Assembly (NCBI GenBank): GCA_023078685.1
Contig: JALGAS010000012.1
Location: 744,001-808,000 of the forward strand
Source: Neopestalotiopsis rosae
Taxonomy: Eukaryota; Ascomycota; Sordariomycetes; Amphisphaeriales; Sporocadaceae
Direction of reading: 5' to 3'
DNA length: 64,000 bases
Shown: positions 1-9,389 of the stretch, piece after piece
Layout of the letters: each line of letters starts with the position of its first letter
How positions within the stretch are numbered: the stretch's first letter is position 1
Notes under the pieces: generated by a model
The model's database searches: none
Told to the model about the DNA's origin: nothing
What the model saw: only the letters and a program-made list of their open reading frames with translations
Program-made: the position numbers and the translations under genes

Positions 1-203
1 GCTCTGCCGTCACCGGCTGGGAGTTCCATTATTGCGACGACGGTTGCGGCATCGATACCGACGAATACGAGTGGGAGTCGTCCTTTGATCTACCCGTCTA
101 CGGCGGCCTTGCCTGCATGAAGAACAACTGGGTCCCGCGGCGGTCGGGCGCCGAGTGGTACAGCGAAGGTAGCACGGATCTCGGATGCATTGGTGCGGCT
201 TGA
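1..203 (+). CDS. C-terminal end of a Cys-containing protein (5' truncated by window edge)
   Basis: Reading from base 3, an open frame runs 66 codons to a TGA at 201-203. It is cut by the window edge, so the start and most of the protein are missing. The visible part has four cysteines (two close together in a CDDGC segment, one after GGLA, one in the DLGC segment near the end), many acidic residues and several tryptophans, and ends GCIGAA. Cysteine spacing and composition would suit an extracellular protein, but no signal peptide can be seen because the N-terminus lies outside the window. I do not recognise the family. The other frames of this stretch are closed by stops, which supports this one. 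Confidence 0.5.
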   Translation, partial: SAVTGWEFHYCDDGCGIDTDEYEWESSFDLPVYGGLACMKNNWVPRRSGAEWYSEGSTDLGCIGAA

Positions 204-1078
204 TTGATATCAATACAGGCCATCGAAGATTGGTCAAGGGGGAACGTTCCCCTATTTCTTATATTGTGTACTCCTTTTGTGTCTTGTAAAACTGTAGCAA
301 ATCTAGTAACTATACGCACATGTATAAGCTCTTAAATTTCTCTATCCAGGGGCTTGAGTCCTCCATCTAGTGAGGACGTGCTGATGATTCAGACGGTCAC
401 ATAGATGAATAGAGTACAACTATAAAGGTTAGGCTATCAAATTGGGGAATAAGTGGAGCGCTTCTCCACAATGTATAAATGTGACTATTCCAACCTCTTT
501 TGGACCTGACAGACTCAGCTAATACAACAACAACTATCGTCCCATACCTATTAGATTACTTTAACAGTCACCAGTGTTGAATGCGTTCTATGGGTCATGT
601 GATGAAACAAAGGCTTCCATTTTCTCATATTACGGTCAGGCGCGCACCATCAGCATTTGCCAAGCTGGCCGCGTGTGTTACTTACTTCCTTGGTATTCCT
701 GTGACCCACATCGTGACTTTTGTTCTTGGCATAATTGAAGAATTATGTATCATGAATTGACAAAAACACAGACAGGGCTCTTGAATATCCTGCGCTGCAA
801 ATCATAGTGATGATAGCTGACGAGAGAGAGGGTTCCCGGGCTGCCGGTCCTTGGCCGGATCCCGAACCGCCGTGGCCTCACTTTCGGACCCTGTCATGCC
901 CCGGACAGCACGAGAACTTCTCGAATTTAACCGGACTTAACATCTTAAGTCCAGAACACAGGCAATGCCTTTATTTCATCGATTAGATGCCATAGTATAA
1001 TAAATTATGATTTCAAGTGATGTTTGATTGGCTTTACCATTTACCGCCGCTATTCAATGAAATTTTAATCACTCAATC
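204..1078. other. Intergenic region, promoter side of the 1079 SDR gene
   Basis: AT-rich stretch with no coding frame I can support. A TATA-like run (TATAATAA) lies at about 996-1003, roughly 80 bases before the ATG at 1079, and is a plausible core promoter element. Nothing else stands out. Confidence 0.4.
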
Positions 1079-2146
1079 ATGACTGACAACATCTCTACGT
1101 CTCCCTCGACTGTCCTTGTGACGGGAGGAAATGGATATCTCGGATTGCATGTTGTCAACCAACTGCTCAGTCACGGCAACACGGTTTGCGCAACAGTCCG
1201 TTCCGAAAAGGCCGCCAAAGTAGTCCGAACAACCTTTTCAGAACAAGTCAATTCTCGCCAGCTTCGTATCGGCTTCATCGAGGATTTGACCAAGCCAGAG
1301 TGCTTCAAGGATGTGTTTGACGAAACCATCACCAGTGTCGTTCACACGGCCAGTCCTTGCCCAATGGGCAAGAACATTCGGGATAACGTACGGGAAATGC
1401 TTGAGCCGGCCGTTGCCGGTGCTGTAGCCGTGCTCGAAGCGGCCGCTAAATACGCTTCTCCTTCACTACGTCGAGTGGTACATATATCTTCCTTTTCCGC
1501 CATGCTCGACCTTTCCAAAGGCTCACGCCCGGGATACGTTTATACCGAGGCCGATTGGAATCCTACGACTTACGAAGAGGCTGCCACGGAAAGGGACTCG
1601 GTAGCCTTGTACCTGGCCTCGAAGGCGCTTTCAGAAAAGGCCGTCTGGGAGTGGATGGCTGAGCACAAACCAGGCTTTGACATTGTTTGCCTGTGTCCAT
1701 CAATGATTTTCGGGCCTGCCATGGATACCATTGAATCCATGACTGGCCTCCACTCGACGGCTTCTCTCTTGTGGAACTTGGTGGATGCTCCAAACCCGCG
1801 ATCTCTCGATTTTGCCGGCTTTATTGACGTACGCGATGCTGCTCTCATGGTTGTGGCCGCCATCGGGACGCCCGAGGCCAGCGGCAAGCGCTTCTTGTTG
1901 GCGACGCATTTCGATTGGCAGACCGCCGCCGACGTGGCCAGAGAAGGTCTGCCCCAAGAAGTTCGATCCAGAGTTCCTGTAGGCGTTCCTGGCACTGGCA
2001 AGACTGAGGCTTTGCAGAATTTGTATACTGTACAAGGGTCAAAGGCAGTCGAGTTTCTTGGTGTTGAATATCGACCGTTGGCTGAGACGGTAAATGATAC
2101 CCTGAAGCAGTTTCTTGAGGTTGAAGCAAGAGAAAAAGCCTTGTAA
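1079..2146 (+). CDS. NAD(P)-dependent extended SDR, aldehyde/ketone reductase (dihydroflavonol-4-reductase/Gre2-like)
   Basis: Single-exon gene of 355 aa starting at the first ATG. The Rossmann nucleotide-binding motif TGGNGYLG is at residues 15-22. The catalytic YxxxK is Y178-LAS-K182, with the usual upstream serine cluster near residues 136-140 (HISSFS). Length and motif spacing fit the extended SDRs that reduce aldehydes and ketones (Gre2, dihydroflavonol-4-reductase and fungal ketoreductase relatives), acting in the cytosol with NADPH as usual cofactor. The substrate cannot be read from sequence. It is tail to tail with the terpene synthase at 2740-4026, about 590 bases apart, so a role in modifying a terpenoid is possible but is only inference. 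The frame is clean with no interruptions. Confidence 0.9.
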   Translation: MTDNISTSPSTVLVTGGNGYLGLHVVNQLLSHGNTVCATVRSEKAAKVVRTTFSEQVNSRQLRIGFIEDLTKPECFKDVFDETITSVVHTASPCPMGKNIRDNVREMLEPAVAGAVAVLEAAAKYASPSLRRVVHISSFSAMLDLSKGSRPGYVYTEADWNPTTYEEAATERDSVALYLASKALSEKAVWEWMAEHKPGFDIVCLCPSMIFGPAMDTIESMTGLHSTASLLWNLVDAPNPRSLDFAGFIDVRDAALMVVAAIGTPEASGKRFLLATHFDWQTAADVAREGLPQEVRSRVPVGVPGTGKTEALQNLYTVQGSKAVEFLGVEYRPLAETVNDTLKQFLEVEAREKAL

Positions 2147-2739
2147 GCTTACATAATACATGTTGAATAATAAGACAAGGCTAGGACGTATAGAACAGTG
2201 GACAGGGGGGCATGTACCGAAATCAAGCTATACCGCATTTGACAACGTATTTGACTCTGCCTATCAAACAACTTTGCAGATCAAACTGCACTGCATCATT
2301 GAACTCGCATGGTCCGGCTTAAAAATGGTCAATAGTGACTATGCCACTGGGAAAGACTGTTGGACCTCTTTTCCAGCTTGTTACCAGCAATTTCCCTCGC
2401 CGGCAGTAGTGGTCATGCGGGTAGAGAAACACACTTATAAAGAACCATTAAACCGATCTGGGTCTGGGTACTTGAGAAGGAACATGATTCACTGAAGAGG
2501 CCATCAAAGGTGTTGGTGAAATGAGTAAATTAAATACTTAAACTTAATGAAATTTCCTGTTGTATGCGCAATAGCCATGCCTCGTGTCTCAAATGTGGTT
2601 ACGCATTACCCTGATTGTTTCCTCTTCGTACTCTCGTTATCTACAAAACTCATGCAAAACTCTCTAATATGCAACCAATCTAATCTCCCTCATCAATGCT
2701 CCAAAGAACTGAATAAATGCATCATCGACAAGCCTGTCC
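2147..2739. other. Convergent intergenic spacer between SDR and terpene synthase
   Basis: Holds the two facing 3' ends. Short open frames here are not supported by motifs or splice sites. I see no repeat or RNA gene. Confidence 0.4.
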
Positions 2740-4026
2740 CTAAAGCAGGGGAACAATTCGAGTCTCTCTGGCCTGCTGAGCCATTTCCGAGGTCCAGTAG
2801 CTTTTTTCTTGTTAGCAGGTTTCACTCAGCCGACATGGGTGCACGAAACTTACCGCTTAGAGTACCAACTCCATTCGTAGTTACCACGAATCCAATCAGC
2901 AAGAACTCCCGTGTACTGGGCAATCTGGGTATCAAGATCCGCGCCGTAAGAAGGATATCCGTCATGGCTGATAACCTTTTCACGCGTCTGCAGGAACTTT
3001 TGCAGAGTAGCTTCGTGTCTCTCCGATACCCATCGCACGGCCCCATGGAGATCCAGACCCAAGTGGTACATGACACACGTTATGGCGTTGTAGTCGCAAT
3101 CGTTTGCCAACCGCTCTTTCCTGTACGAGAACAGATCCTGCAAATGTCAGCTACGTTATCAGTATAATATGAGAAGTACTCACATTCTGCAAAGTGACCA
3201 GCTCGCTACACCAGGTCCTCATGTCCTCTAGATAGGGGTGCTCCATACACTCGTGAGGAATCTCAAGGCGCAGGCACTGCTCGCCAATGGCAACAGAAGG
3301 CCATATGCCAATGTTGTCGACGCGCTCCCGAAGGTAGTCCTCGGGGTGCAAAATATGCTTTCGTGACCGGTTTTCAGCTTGCACTATGACCGAGTCGAGA
3401 TACTTTCGCCATGTTCTTTGGAATCTTTCAATGATGACCAGAGGGAGGTCTGGGTATGTGCGTTGCCAGCATCTGGATTGGGTTAGATATTGAAGGTGCT
3501 ACGGTCTTCCATGATGTACATACTGTCTCGTCGCCTCTCCAATGACACATTCTCCAGCGGGACGTGGCTCTTCTGGTCTGAGGATGGCGTCCATGGCCAT
3601 TTCACAACGTTCTGTGACCACGTCGACTGGCTCGTCGTCTGTTTGTTCATCAATCACGAAAAAGACATTGGTAATATCGCAAATGCTACGGAACGTGCCT
3701 ATACAAAGATGAGTTGTGTTCAACCGAGAATACTGGTAGATAGACTTACTGTAAGATCCTCCATAGTATGATACTGCAGCAAGGTAAGGAAAATCCCATC
3801 CTTCAAACGCCTCCTGACCCTTGTTCGAAAAAGGATGCAAGGAGAATAGCCAAGCATTAGACTCTGCCCTAGCCTTTTCGTAGTGTGCGTTGAAGCCTCG
3901 GTTCCAGTCGAAATTGCGCAGCAGCTTGGGGAAATAGAATGAGGTAGCTGGCTGCGTAGAGTCCGGACCGAGAAGTAGGACTTCGTGCTCGGGTCTTGTG
4001 AGCGTAGTAGTAGTCGTAGTCGTCAT
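2740..4026 (-). CDS. Class I terpene synthase (sesquiterpene-synthase type)
   Basis: Five exons on the minus strand: 4026-3750, 3698-3524, 3472-3184, 3137-2854, 2800-2740. Introns of 46-53 nt have GT donors and AG acceptors, and the exons sum to 1086 nt, giving 361 aa. Class I cyclase signatures are in the expected order: acidic metal-binding motif D109-EQT-D113 (context FVIDEQTD), the NSE-type motif N247-D248-LF-S251-YRK-E255, and the R342-Y343 pair near the C-terminus. These bind three Mg ions and diphosphate and ionise a prenyl diphosphate. The length and lack of a prenyltransferase half suggest farnesyl diphosphate to a cyclic sesquiterpene, though product and chain length cannot be predicted. 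The NSE motif and the RY pair each straddle an exon junction, which supports the splice model. The neighbouring reductase hints at a small cluster. Confidence 0.9.
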
Positions 4027-4470
4027 ATTGAATCAAACGTTTACAAGAATAACAAGCAATGAAGAGGGTGAGAAAGATCAAGGACACACATATGTGAACG
4101 GTCGTGAATTGCTAGAAATAGTGTCATGAATGGGATCAGCCTGGCTTATCTATCTAATCACTGTACGCCAAGCAGTATCAGGTCCGAATAATGAATGCCG
4201 GCTCGAGCAAACTACATTGGCCACGATCCATATTAATCGTGATTTTTGATTGATTTAGAAAGGCAGATTCCGAAAGTTTATCTCATGGTCCGTGTTGTCA
4301 TCCATGTATGGAAATCTGGACCGACATCCTGTACAGTGTAGAACAGCGGTAGAAGTGGATTTTAATTAGGGGTTTGCATGCACCCTGGTAAACAAGGAAA
4401 AGAGTGCTTTTCGAGTCAAATAATAAATACTAAATTTGAATCATGACTATTAAAGTTATTTGACGTCAAG
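4027..4470. other. Intergenic, promoter side of the terpene synthase
   Basis: AT-rich, no coding signal. It lies between the terpene synthase start and the decayed frame beginning at 4471. No bidirectional promoter element can be named with confidence. Confidence 0.35.
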
Positions 4471-5009
4471 ATGGCCACAGTTATTCAGCATAGCTCGTCA
4501 AAGCGCACACAGGCGCTACAGATATCTGCAAGAAACGAACAGTTGCCCGAATTCAAGCTGTCGTTGGATACACCAAAAGGATTCACCAACAAGTCTGAAT
4601 ATGCCCCTTACGAGACGGTATGAGACCGTTGCAACGGTTGCAAGGACCAGGATGCCACTGATATCCACTGGAGACAGTCCAGGAAAATGGTGGAGCACGA
4701 GGACCCCAGTGTTCAAGACTTTGATCCCCGGCCGAGAGCCCCCGAGTGCCATCTCTGACCGTGCCGTATAAGATGGGCCGATGACCGAACATCTTGCCAG
4801 AAGAGGACAAGCAAACAACTCGACAAGCATCGGCTGCCCGAAGGCTGGACTGCTTTGAGTCGTGTTGACCGTCGCCGGGGAAGCGTTCCGCGTGGTCCCG
4901 AGCGGCTACCCTGAGTTCCATACCAATACCCGGCCCGAGCACAAGCTAATTTACCCAGGTACCGAGATGATGTGGGGGAATAGCTCAAGTTGGGCGGGTT
5001 CTACAAGTG
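4471..5009 (+). pseudogene. Possible decayed gene: one frame broken by TGA codons
   Basis: From an ATG at 4471 one frame reads about 50 coherent codons (ending APYETV) and then continues in the same frame to about 5000, interrupted at three places by TGA before a TAG. The pieces between the stops have normal protein composition, for example a segment ending RAPECHL and another containing LPEGWTAL. All three internal stops are TGA, as expected if CGA arginine codons had mutated C to T. I cannot name the family. It could also be chance open sequence. No repaired product is proposed; only the pattern of breaks is reported. Confidence 0.3.
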
Positions 5010-5476
5010 ACATTTTGCTCTGACGGCTATTTGCACCTGATCATACAGAGTCGGTCTTTACTTTGACATCTTTCCCTGCCGGAAAACTCAAAGCTCAGGG
5101 AGGATGTAATGGTTTCCGGCCCGATCTCATGGACGCATCCCCGGGGGACCGATCCACAACCTCAACGGCCGACCAGGGAGCATATGCATGTAGGGGCCGG
5201 GGATGAGAGGTACGTGGACGAGCAAGATGTCCAGTTATTTCAACTCCACAAAAGAAGTGGGATCTCTTTGACAAAATTACCACGCTCAATACGATGTCAC
5301 GGAGGTATCCGGGGCAGTGATCATCAAACAGACGTTATCGTTCGGTCTTACATTTGGTCTGAACTGGCAGTCTATAGGAATACGATAGGAAAACTCATGC
5401 AGGCTTTTCAAGTCTGATAAGAAGAGCTGTGGCTGCAGCAAGTGCATCTGAGGGGAGGCATGTTTGCAAACATTGC
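5010..5476. other. Unassigned sequence between weak coding remnants
   Basis: A plus-strand open stretch of about 100 codons at 5109-5417 overlaps this interval. It shows no motif, signal peptide or convincing splice site, so I do not call a gene here. Confidence 0.3.
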
Positions 5477-5794
5477 TCAATCGTAGCCCCATAAGTGATT
5501 CTGCAGCCACTCGGCCTTGTGAACAAACTCGGATACGTCTCCATCCACGGAACTGCAGAAAGGAATGAGATCGGTCACCGAACCCAACTTTTCTCTGTAG
5601 TCCAGCATCGACCGACGTCCTCGATCGTAGTGATCGAGTGTGGTATAGAAGGGTTGGCGCTTCCAAGGCTTGACGTTTGACATTCCGCCGTCCTTAGCCG
5701 CGCGGAACTCGCTCGTCCAGTGAACATTCTGCAGTCTATGGGCTCCTAGGAGCACCGCAGAGGACATGTGAAAGTGAGTGTCTTGGAGAGCCAT
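5477..5794 (-). CDS. Hypothetical 105-aa protein, possible gene fragment
   Basis: ATG at 5792-5794 opens 105 codons to a stop at 5477-5479. Composition is protein-like (Trp, His and Tyr well represented, no low complexity) and the start is a real ATG. No signal peptide, membrane segment or known motif is visible. It sits in the accessory stretch downstream of the terpene synthase and next to a decayed frame, so it may be the surviving exon of a broken gene. I found no partner exon on either side. Function unknown. Confidence 0.3.
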   Translation of the reverse strand: MALQDTHFHMSSAVLLGAHRLQNVHWTSEFRAAKDGGMSNVKPWKRQPFYTTLDHYDRGRRSMLDYREKLGSVTDLIPFCSSVDGDVSEFVHKAEWLQNHLWGYD

Positions 5795-6845
5795 GGACTT
5801 GTCCGGCCTCGAGAATCACTGCGGGAGAATCCGAAATTGCAATGAAATTTCTTATCACTATTCTTCTCATTCAAGACATTAAGCAAACAACAAACATCCA
5901 CATCTATAAGCAATTACCCAGTTGTATGCACAGCAAAGACAACTGAGCGAGTTGGTAGCGACATGAGCCCCCACACGTCAAGTGACTCAGCACAGCAGTG
6001 CGGGGGGTTGTGCTAGGCCCAATAGGCTAGGCACGAGCTGTAGTGGACCACTGAACAAATCCAGGCAGTCGGCATTCATTCCCCGGTTGCTGGCCAGAAA
6101 CGGTTTTATTACGATTTGCCCTGGCTGTGCTAGTGATCATAGGCCAATCATGGCTCTCGCCGTTGCAAAGGGCTTGGCAAATGTCGCAATTACGGTCAAA
6201 AGTGCCGTTGGGATCTCTTTCAGAGTCGGCCCGGTCCGTTTCTTTGCATGTCTCTGATAGACCTTGCATAGAATCGGTGGTAATGATGGACCGTTGTAGG
6301 CCAATTATTTCAGCAGATTAGATAGGAGACGCATAAGTATCTTCTTTGCCTGGCAATTGAATCCAGCAGACGTAGGGCTGCACTCCTTATTCCATTTCAT
6401 TCATACCCCTTAGATCGTCATTCTAGCTGATGCAATACCGTATCCGTAGTCACTCGGGGGGCTAGACCTGTGCCGCGCAACTTGAAGGCTCGGCTCGGGC
6501 GCGCTAGGGGTTTGCGTGGGCCGTGTGGTGATCTTCCCACGTATCACGGCCGACATCTGGAGCCGAGACCTTAGATAATGGCATGACTTTTTGGCAAGGT
6601 TGGCACGATGTGACACCGTTTTCTTTCTTGCATACCTATCAAACGCAGTGTAAAATTGCAATTACTCCACCACGTGTTTGCTACAACTTTGGATTTCCAG
6701 ACTGTCGGGTCAAATAACACGAATGCCCCGCGGGTATTGGCCAGAAAAGAGGGTATTGGGGCCTTGTACGACTCAAGTCGCCAACAATCCACAATAAATC
6801 CAGTGTTGGCATTCGAGTAACCATTCAGTGTTGCGGAAAACGTAT
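5795..6845. other. Gene-poor stretch
   Basis: Several short open frames on both strands overlap each other and lack coding character. I see no repeat, RNA gene or mobile-element terminus. Confidence 0.35.
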
Positions 6846-7244
6846 TCAAGGGAGCGCGCGTAATGTCGGCCCACATGCACGATATCCATTCAAATGTTTG
6901 CTTCCTACCCTTTCTTGACCGATACCCGGGCTCAGCAAACCAGGAAATGTGAGTGCATTTCGGATGGATGGAGTGTTTTCGAGAAGCCCCTGAAAGGCGC
7001 GAACCAATAATGAACAAACACAAAGCGCAAACATCAATGACGAGATACATTTTACAAATCGTTGCGAGAACCCATCGTCCAAGTCGAACATTGAAAGCGA
7101 ACACGAAGAGATCAACAAACCTGTAGCTCCGGCGACTTTGAAGCATTGCGCAAAACGAGCTCATCAACGACAGGCCTGGCAAAGTAGCGGGTAGCCTGGT
7201 TGATGTTTGGGTACGGGCCGCTTGAATGGTTGATGGCCGACATG
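6846..7244 (-). CDS. Possible small two-exon hypothetical protein
   Basis: An ATG at 7242-7244 opens a protein-like exon ending in ELQ directly before a GTTTGT donor. After roughly 170 nt a TTTCAG acceptor leads, in phase, to a second exon (starting GLLENTPSIRN) that stops at 6846-6848. The intron is long for this window and the donor is non-consensus. The start lies only about 67 bases past the stop of the orphan gene at 7312, so this could also be 3' UTR of that gene. No family recognised. Confidence 0.22.
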
Positions 7245-7311
7245 GCGCACGCACTGGCACGGAAATGATCTACGCCCTCACTGCGACACAAACATTCAGA
7301 TTCTGCATCAG

Positions 7312-8364
7312 CTATTCAAGACCATACAGTGCCCTCCCCTTATCGCCCGTGATCTTGTACCTGTCACCCAACAGGCTTCCAGGGTGCGGGCAAGGAGGCT
7401 CGTCGGATCTGTACCGATCGGACCAGATATCAGTCTCTCGAAACTTGGATGCGTTCCAATAATTCCTCATCAACCATGTTTCCTCCACCTTGATTCGTGA
7501 CTCCCTTACGACGACGCCTTGGGCATCGAGAAACAAGAGTCTGAGACTGTCCGTGTCAAAAGCCTCCGCGTCGGCAACAAAAAGGTAGGTAAAGACAACG
7601 TTGACCTGCATGTCCATACCGACGTAACCAGCCTCGACATCTTCGATTTTGAGCTGCTCCGCTTCATCACCCTGAGCTCCAAAGCGCAGCCTGGCGGCTA
7701 TAGACTCGCGCAGCTCCTGACGAAGTACTTCAATATCCTGATACCCACACCAGAGACGATCCGAGTATGCATCAGCATTTGCTGGAGGGCCTGCCAGCTC
7801 AGGCAACAAGTCCAGCGCAACGGACCAGTCGCCCTTGAATAAGTCGGGGTCATTGAGGACCGTCCAGCTTCGCTCGTCCTCCTCGAAGCAAGGGTCGTAG
7901 TCTTCATCGATATCTCGCATCTCCTTGAACTTTGCGTCCGAACCCTCAGCATAGTGTGTGCGCAACCAGATCTCATGGTCATCGCGGTCCCGCCACAGGT
8001 GAAGGGCCGCCTCGCGCCAGCGGAGAGGTCGCCAAGGCACGAGGATCTCGTTAATTTCCTGCTCTGTGGGAACGCGTGCGACGGGGGAGTCACGGTGTCG
8101 GCCCGTTGCGTCCCATTCTTTGGGAATTGCATCGAGCTCGAGGAATGCACGGATCAGGTCACGCCTTTGATCGTTTGCATGCAGCAGAGAAGATGCGACC
8201 CAATGACGCTGGACCGTCAGCGTCGCACTGAACGCGTCAGAGTCGCACTGAACGCGTCAGAGTCGCACTGAACGCGTCAGAGTCGCACTGAACGCGTCAG
8301 AGGATATACTCACAATCAAGTACTGCTCCGCGGGAAAAGCGCCCCATGGTGGATGTACGTCCAT
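7312..8364 (-). CDS. Orphan acidic protein, about 315 aa
   Basis: Two exons, 8364-8314 and 8208-7312, joined across a 105-nt intron (GTGAGT donor, CCAG acceptor) in phase 0. The start ATG at 8362-8364 gives a protein beginning MDVHPPWGAF. It is rich in Asp, Glu and Arg, has no signal peptide or membrane segment, and ends in GRALYGLE. The large exon is clean for 298 codons, strong evidence for a real gene, but I recognise no domain. The intron contains four perfect 20-bp repeat copies (8222-8301), and because 20 is not a multiple of three the repeat would break the frame if retained. Further exons upstream of 8364 are possible; the region up to about 8790 has open frames but no convincing splice chain. 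Confidence 0.65.
8222..8301. repeat. Perfect 4 x 20-bp tandem repeat inside an intron
   Basis: Four identical copies of the 20-bp unit GTCGCACTGAACGCGTCAGA run head to tail with no mismatch. They make up about three quarters of the 105-nt intron of the orphan gene at 7312-8364. Perfect identity means recent expansion or active slippage/recombination, so copy number probably varies between strains. Confidence 0.97.
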
Positions 8365-9125
8365 CCTGTTGGAGTTGCCGTATTGTGCTATTCTCGTGAC
8401 TCGAATGTTGTCTTGGTGTGCAATTATGGGCGACAGCGATGCACGACGCAAATGTCAGCAACGGTTCGCGAAGCCATGGATTCACACGATAAGCATGTAT
8501 AATGTTGGCAGTAACGTGAATCTGCATAAACGCACAATCGACTTCCGGGCAGATCAGGCAGCACTCTTCGGGCCTGGCACGTGACGGTTCAGATCCTGAT
8601 GCATAAGTCAGCTTCGTCTTGCAAGGATTCCAAACGGGACCCTCAAAGACTTGCGTTGGATAGTCTCGCAATCATATAACTGAACCTTCACTACTGCAGC
8701 GGTCAATCTATATGCACTGTCCCCAATCGCACTACACGTTTCTCGTAACAATTCATTTTCAATGCTGGCACTCATCTGTCTTGAGGTGTCCAACTACTCA
8801 GCCGAATAACATATTTAAGATATACTGGTAGGCGAGTGAGAGAGTCACGTCTAAAACGAAAGGAATTTTCAAATTTGCCCGGGCATGGAGTTTTATATTG
8901 AGCTAATGAATGGATATATATCAGAGATATAAGAATACATGCGAAAGCATCTCAGGCGCAATGTAGATAGTAGTAAGTGAAGAGAAATGTCAAAATTCTC
9001 GTTACATGAGTTCCGATATGGTTGTTTTGGAATGGCTGCGGGAAGAACAAATGTCAGCAGGTGTTATTTTTGAGAGAGCTGAGAGGACTAACTCTGATGA
9101 CCTAGGAAGATTTCCTAGTCATAGC
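8365..9125. other. Upstream region of the orphan gene
   Basis: Open frames at about 8450-8790 on the minus strand could be 5' exons or leader of the 7312-8364 gene, including a Cys-containing stretch near 8550, but I cannot find a splice chain that keeps frame. The remainder is AT-rich and non-coding. Confidence 0.3.
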
Positions 9126-9389
9126 CTAGATGAAGATACATCCAGTGCCAGCCTGGCCGCAGACCATGGCAGTGTTTGCGCCTGTACCAGGGCAGGACCA
9201 GAGGTCGCAGGTCTCCTTCTGGCCAGGGCAGCGGCAGTTTGTCTGCCCAACGACGCTACCGCCGAAGCAAGCAGGCAAAATAGTGTCGCATTGGTCGCGG
9301 GCCTCAATCTGGTGAGACGCTCCCTCGGTTGGCGCGGCGAGAGCGCTGGTGGCGAGGAGCGCGATGGTTGGGATAGCGAAGAACTTCAT
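9126..9389 (-). CDS. Small secreted cysteine-rich protein (87 aa, 8 Cys)
   Basis: Single exon from ATG 9387-9389 to TAG 9126-9128. The N-terminus is a textbook signal peptide (MKFFAIPTIALLATSALA, cleavage likely after the ALA). The mature part of about 68 residues has eight cysteines, including a CRC pair, many Gly and Thr, and no hydrophobin-type CC doublets. A TATAAA box lies upstream at 9518-9523. Proteins of this size and design in plant- or insect-associated fungi are often effectors or surface proteins. That role is inference; no family is recognised. It is isolated, with more than 2 kb of non-coding sequence upstream. Confidence 0.75.
   Translation of the reverse strand: MKFFAIPTIALLATSALAAPTEGASHQIEARDQCDTILPACFGGSVVGQTNCRCPGQKETCDLWSCPGTGANTAMVCGQAGTGCIFI

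Noticed and set aside
4583..4988. Minus-strand frames opposite the decayed gene
   Set aside because: They overlap the more coherent plus-strand frame and have no start context or motif.
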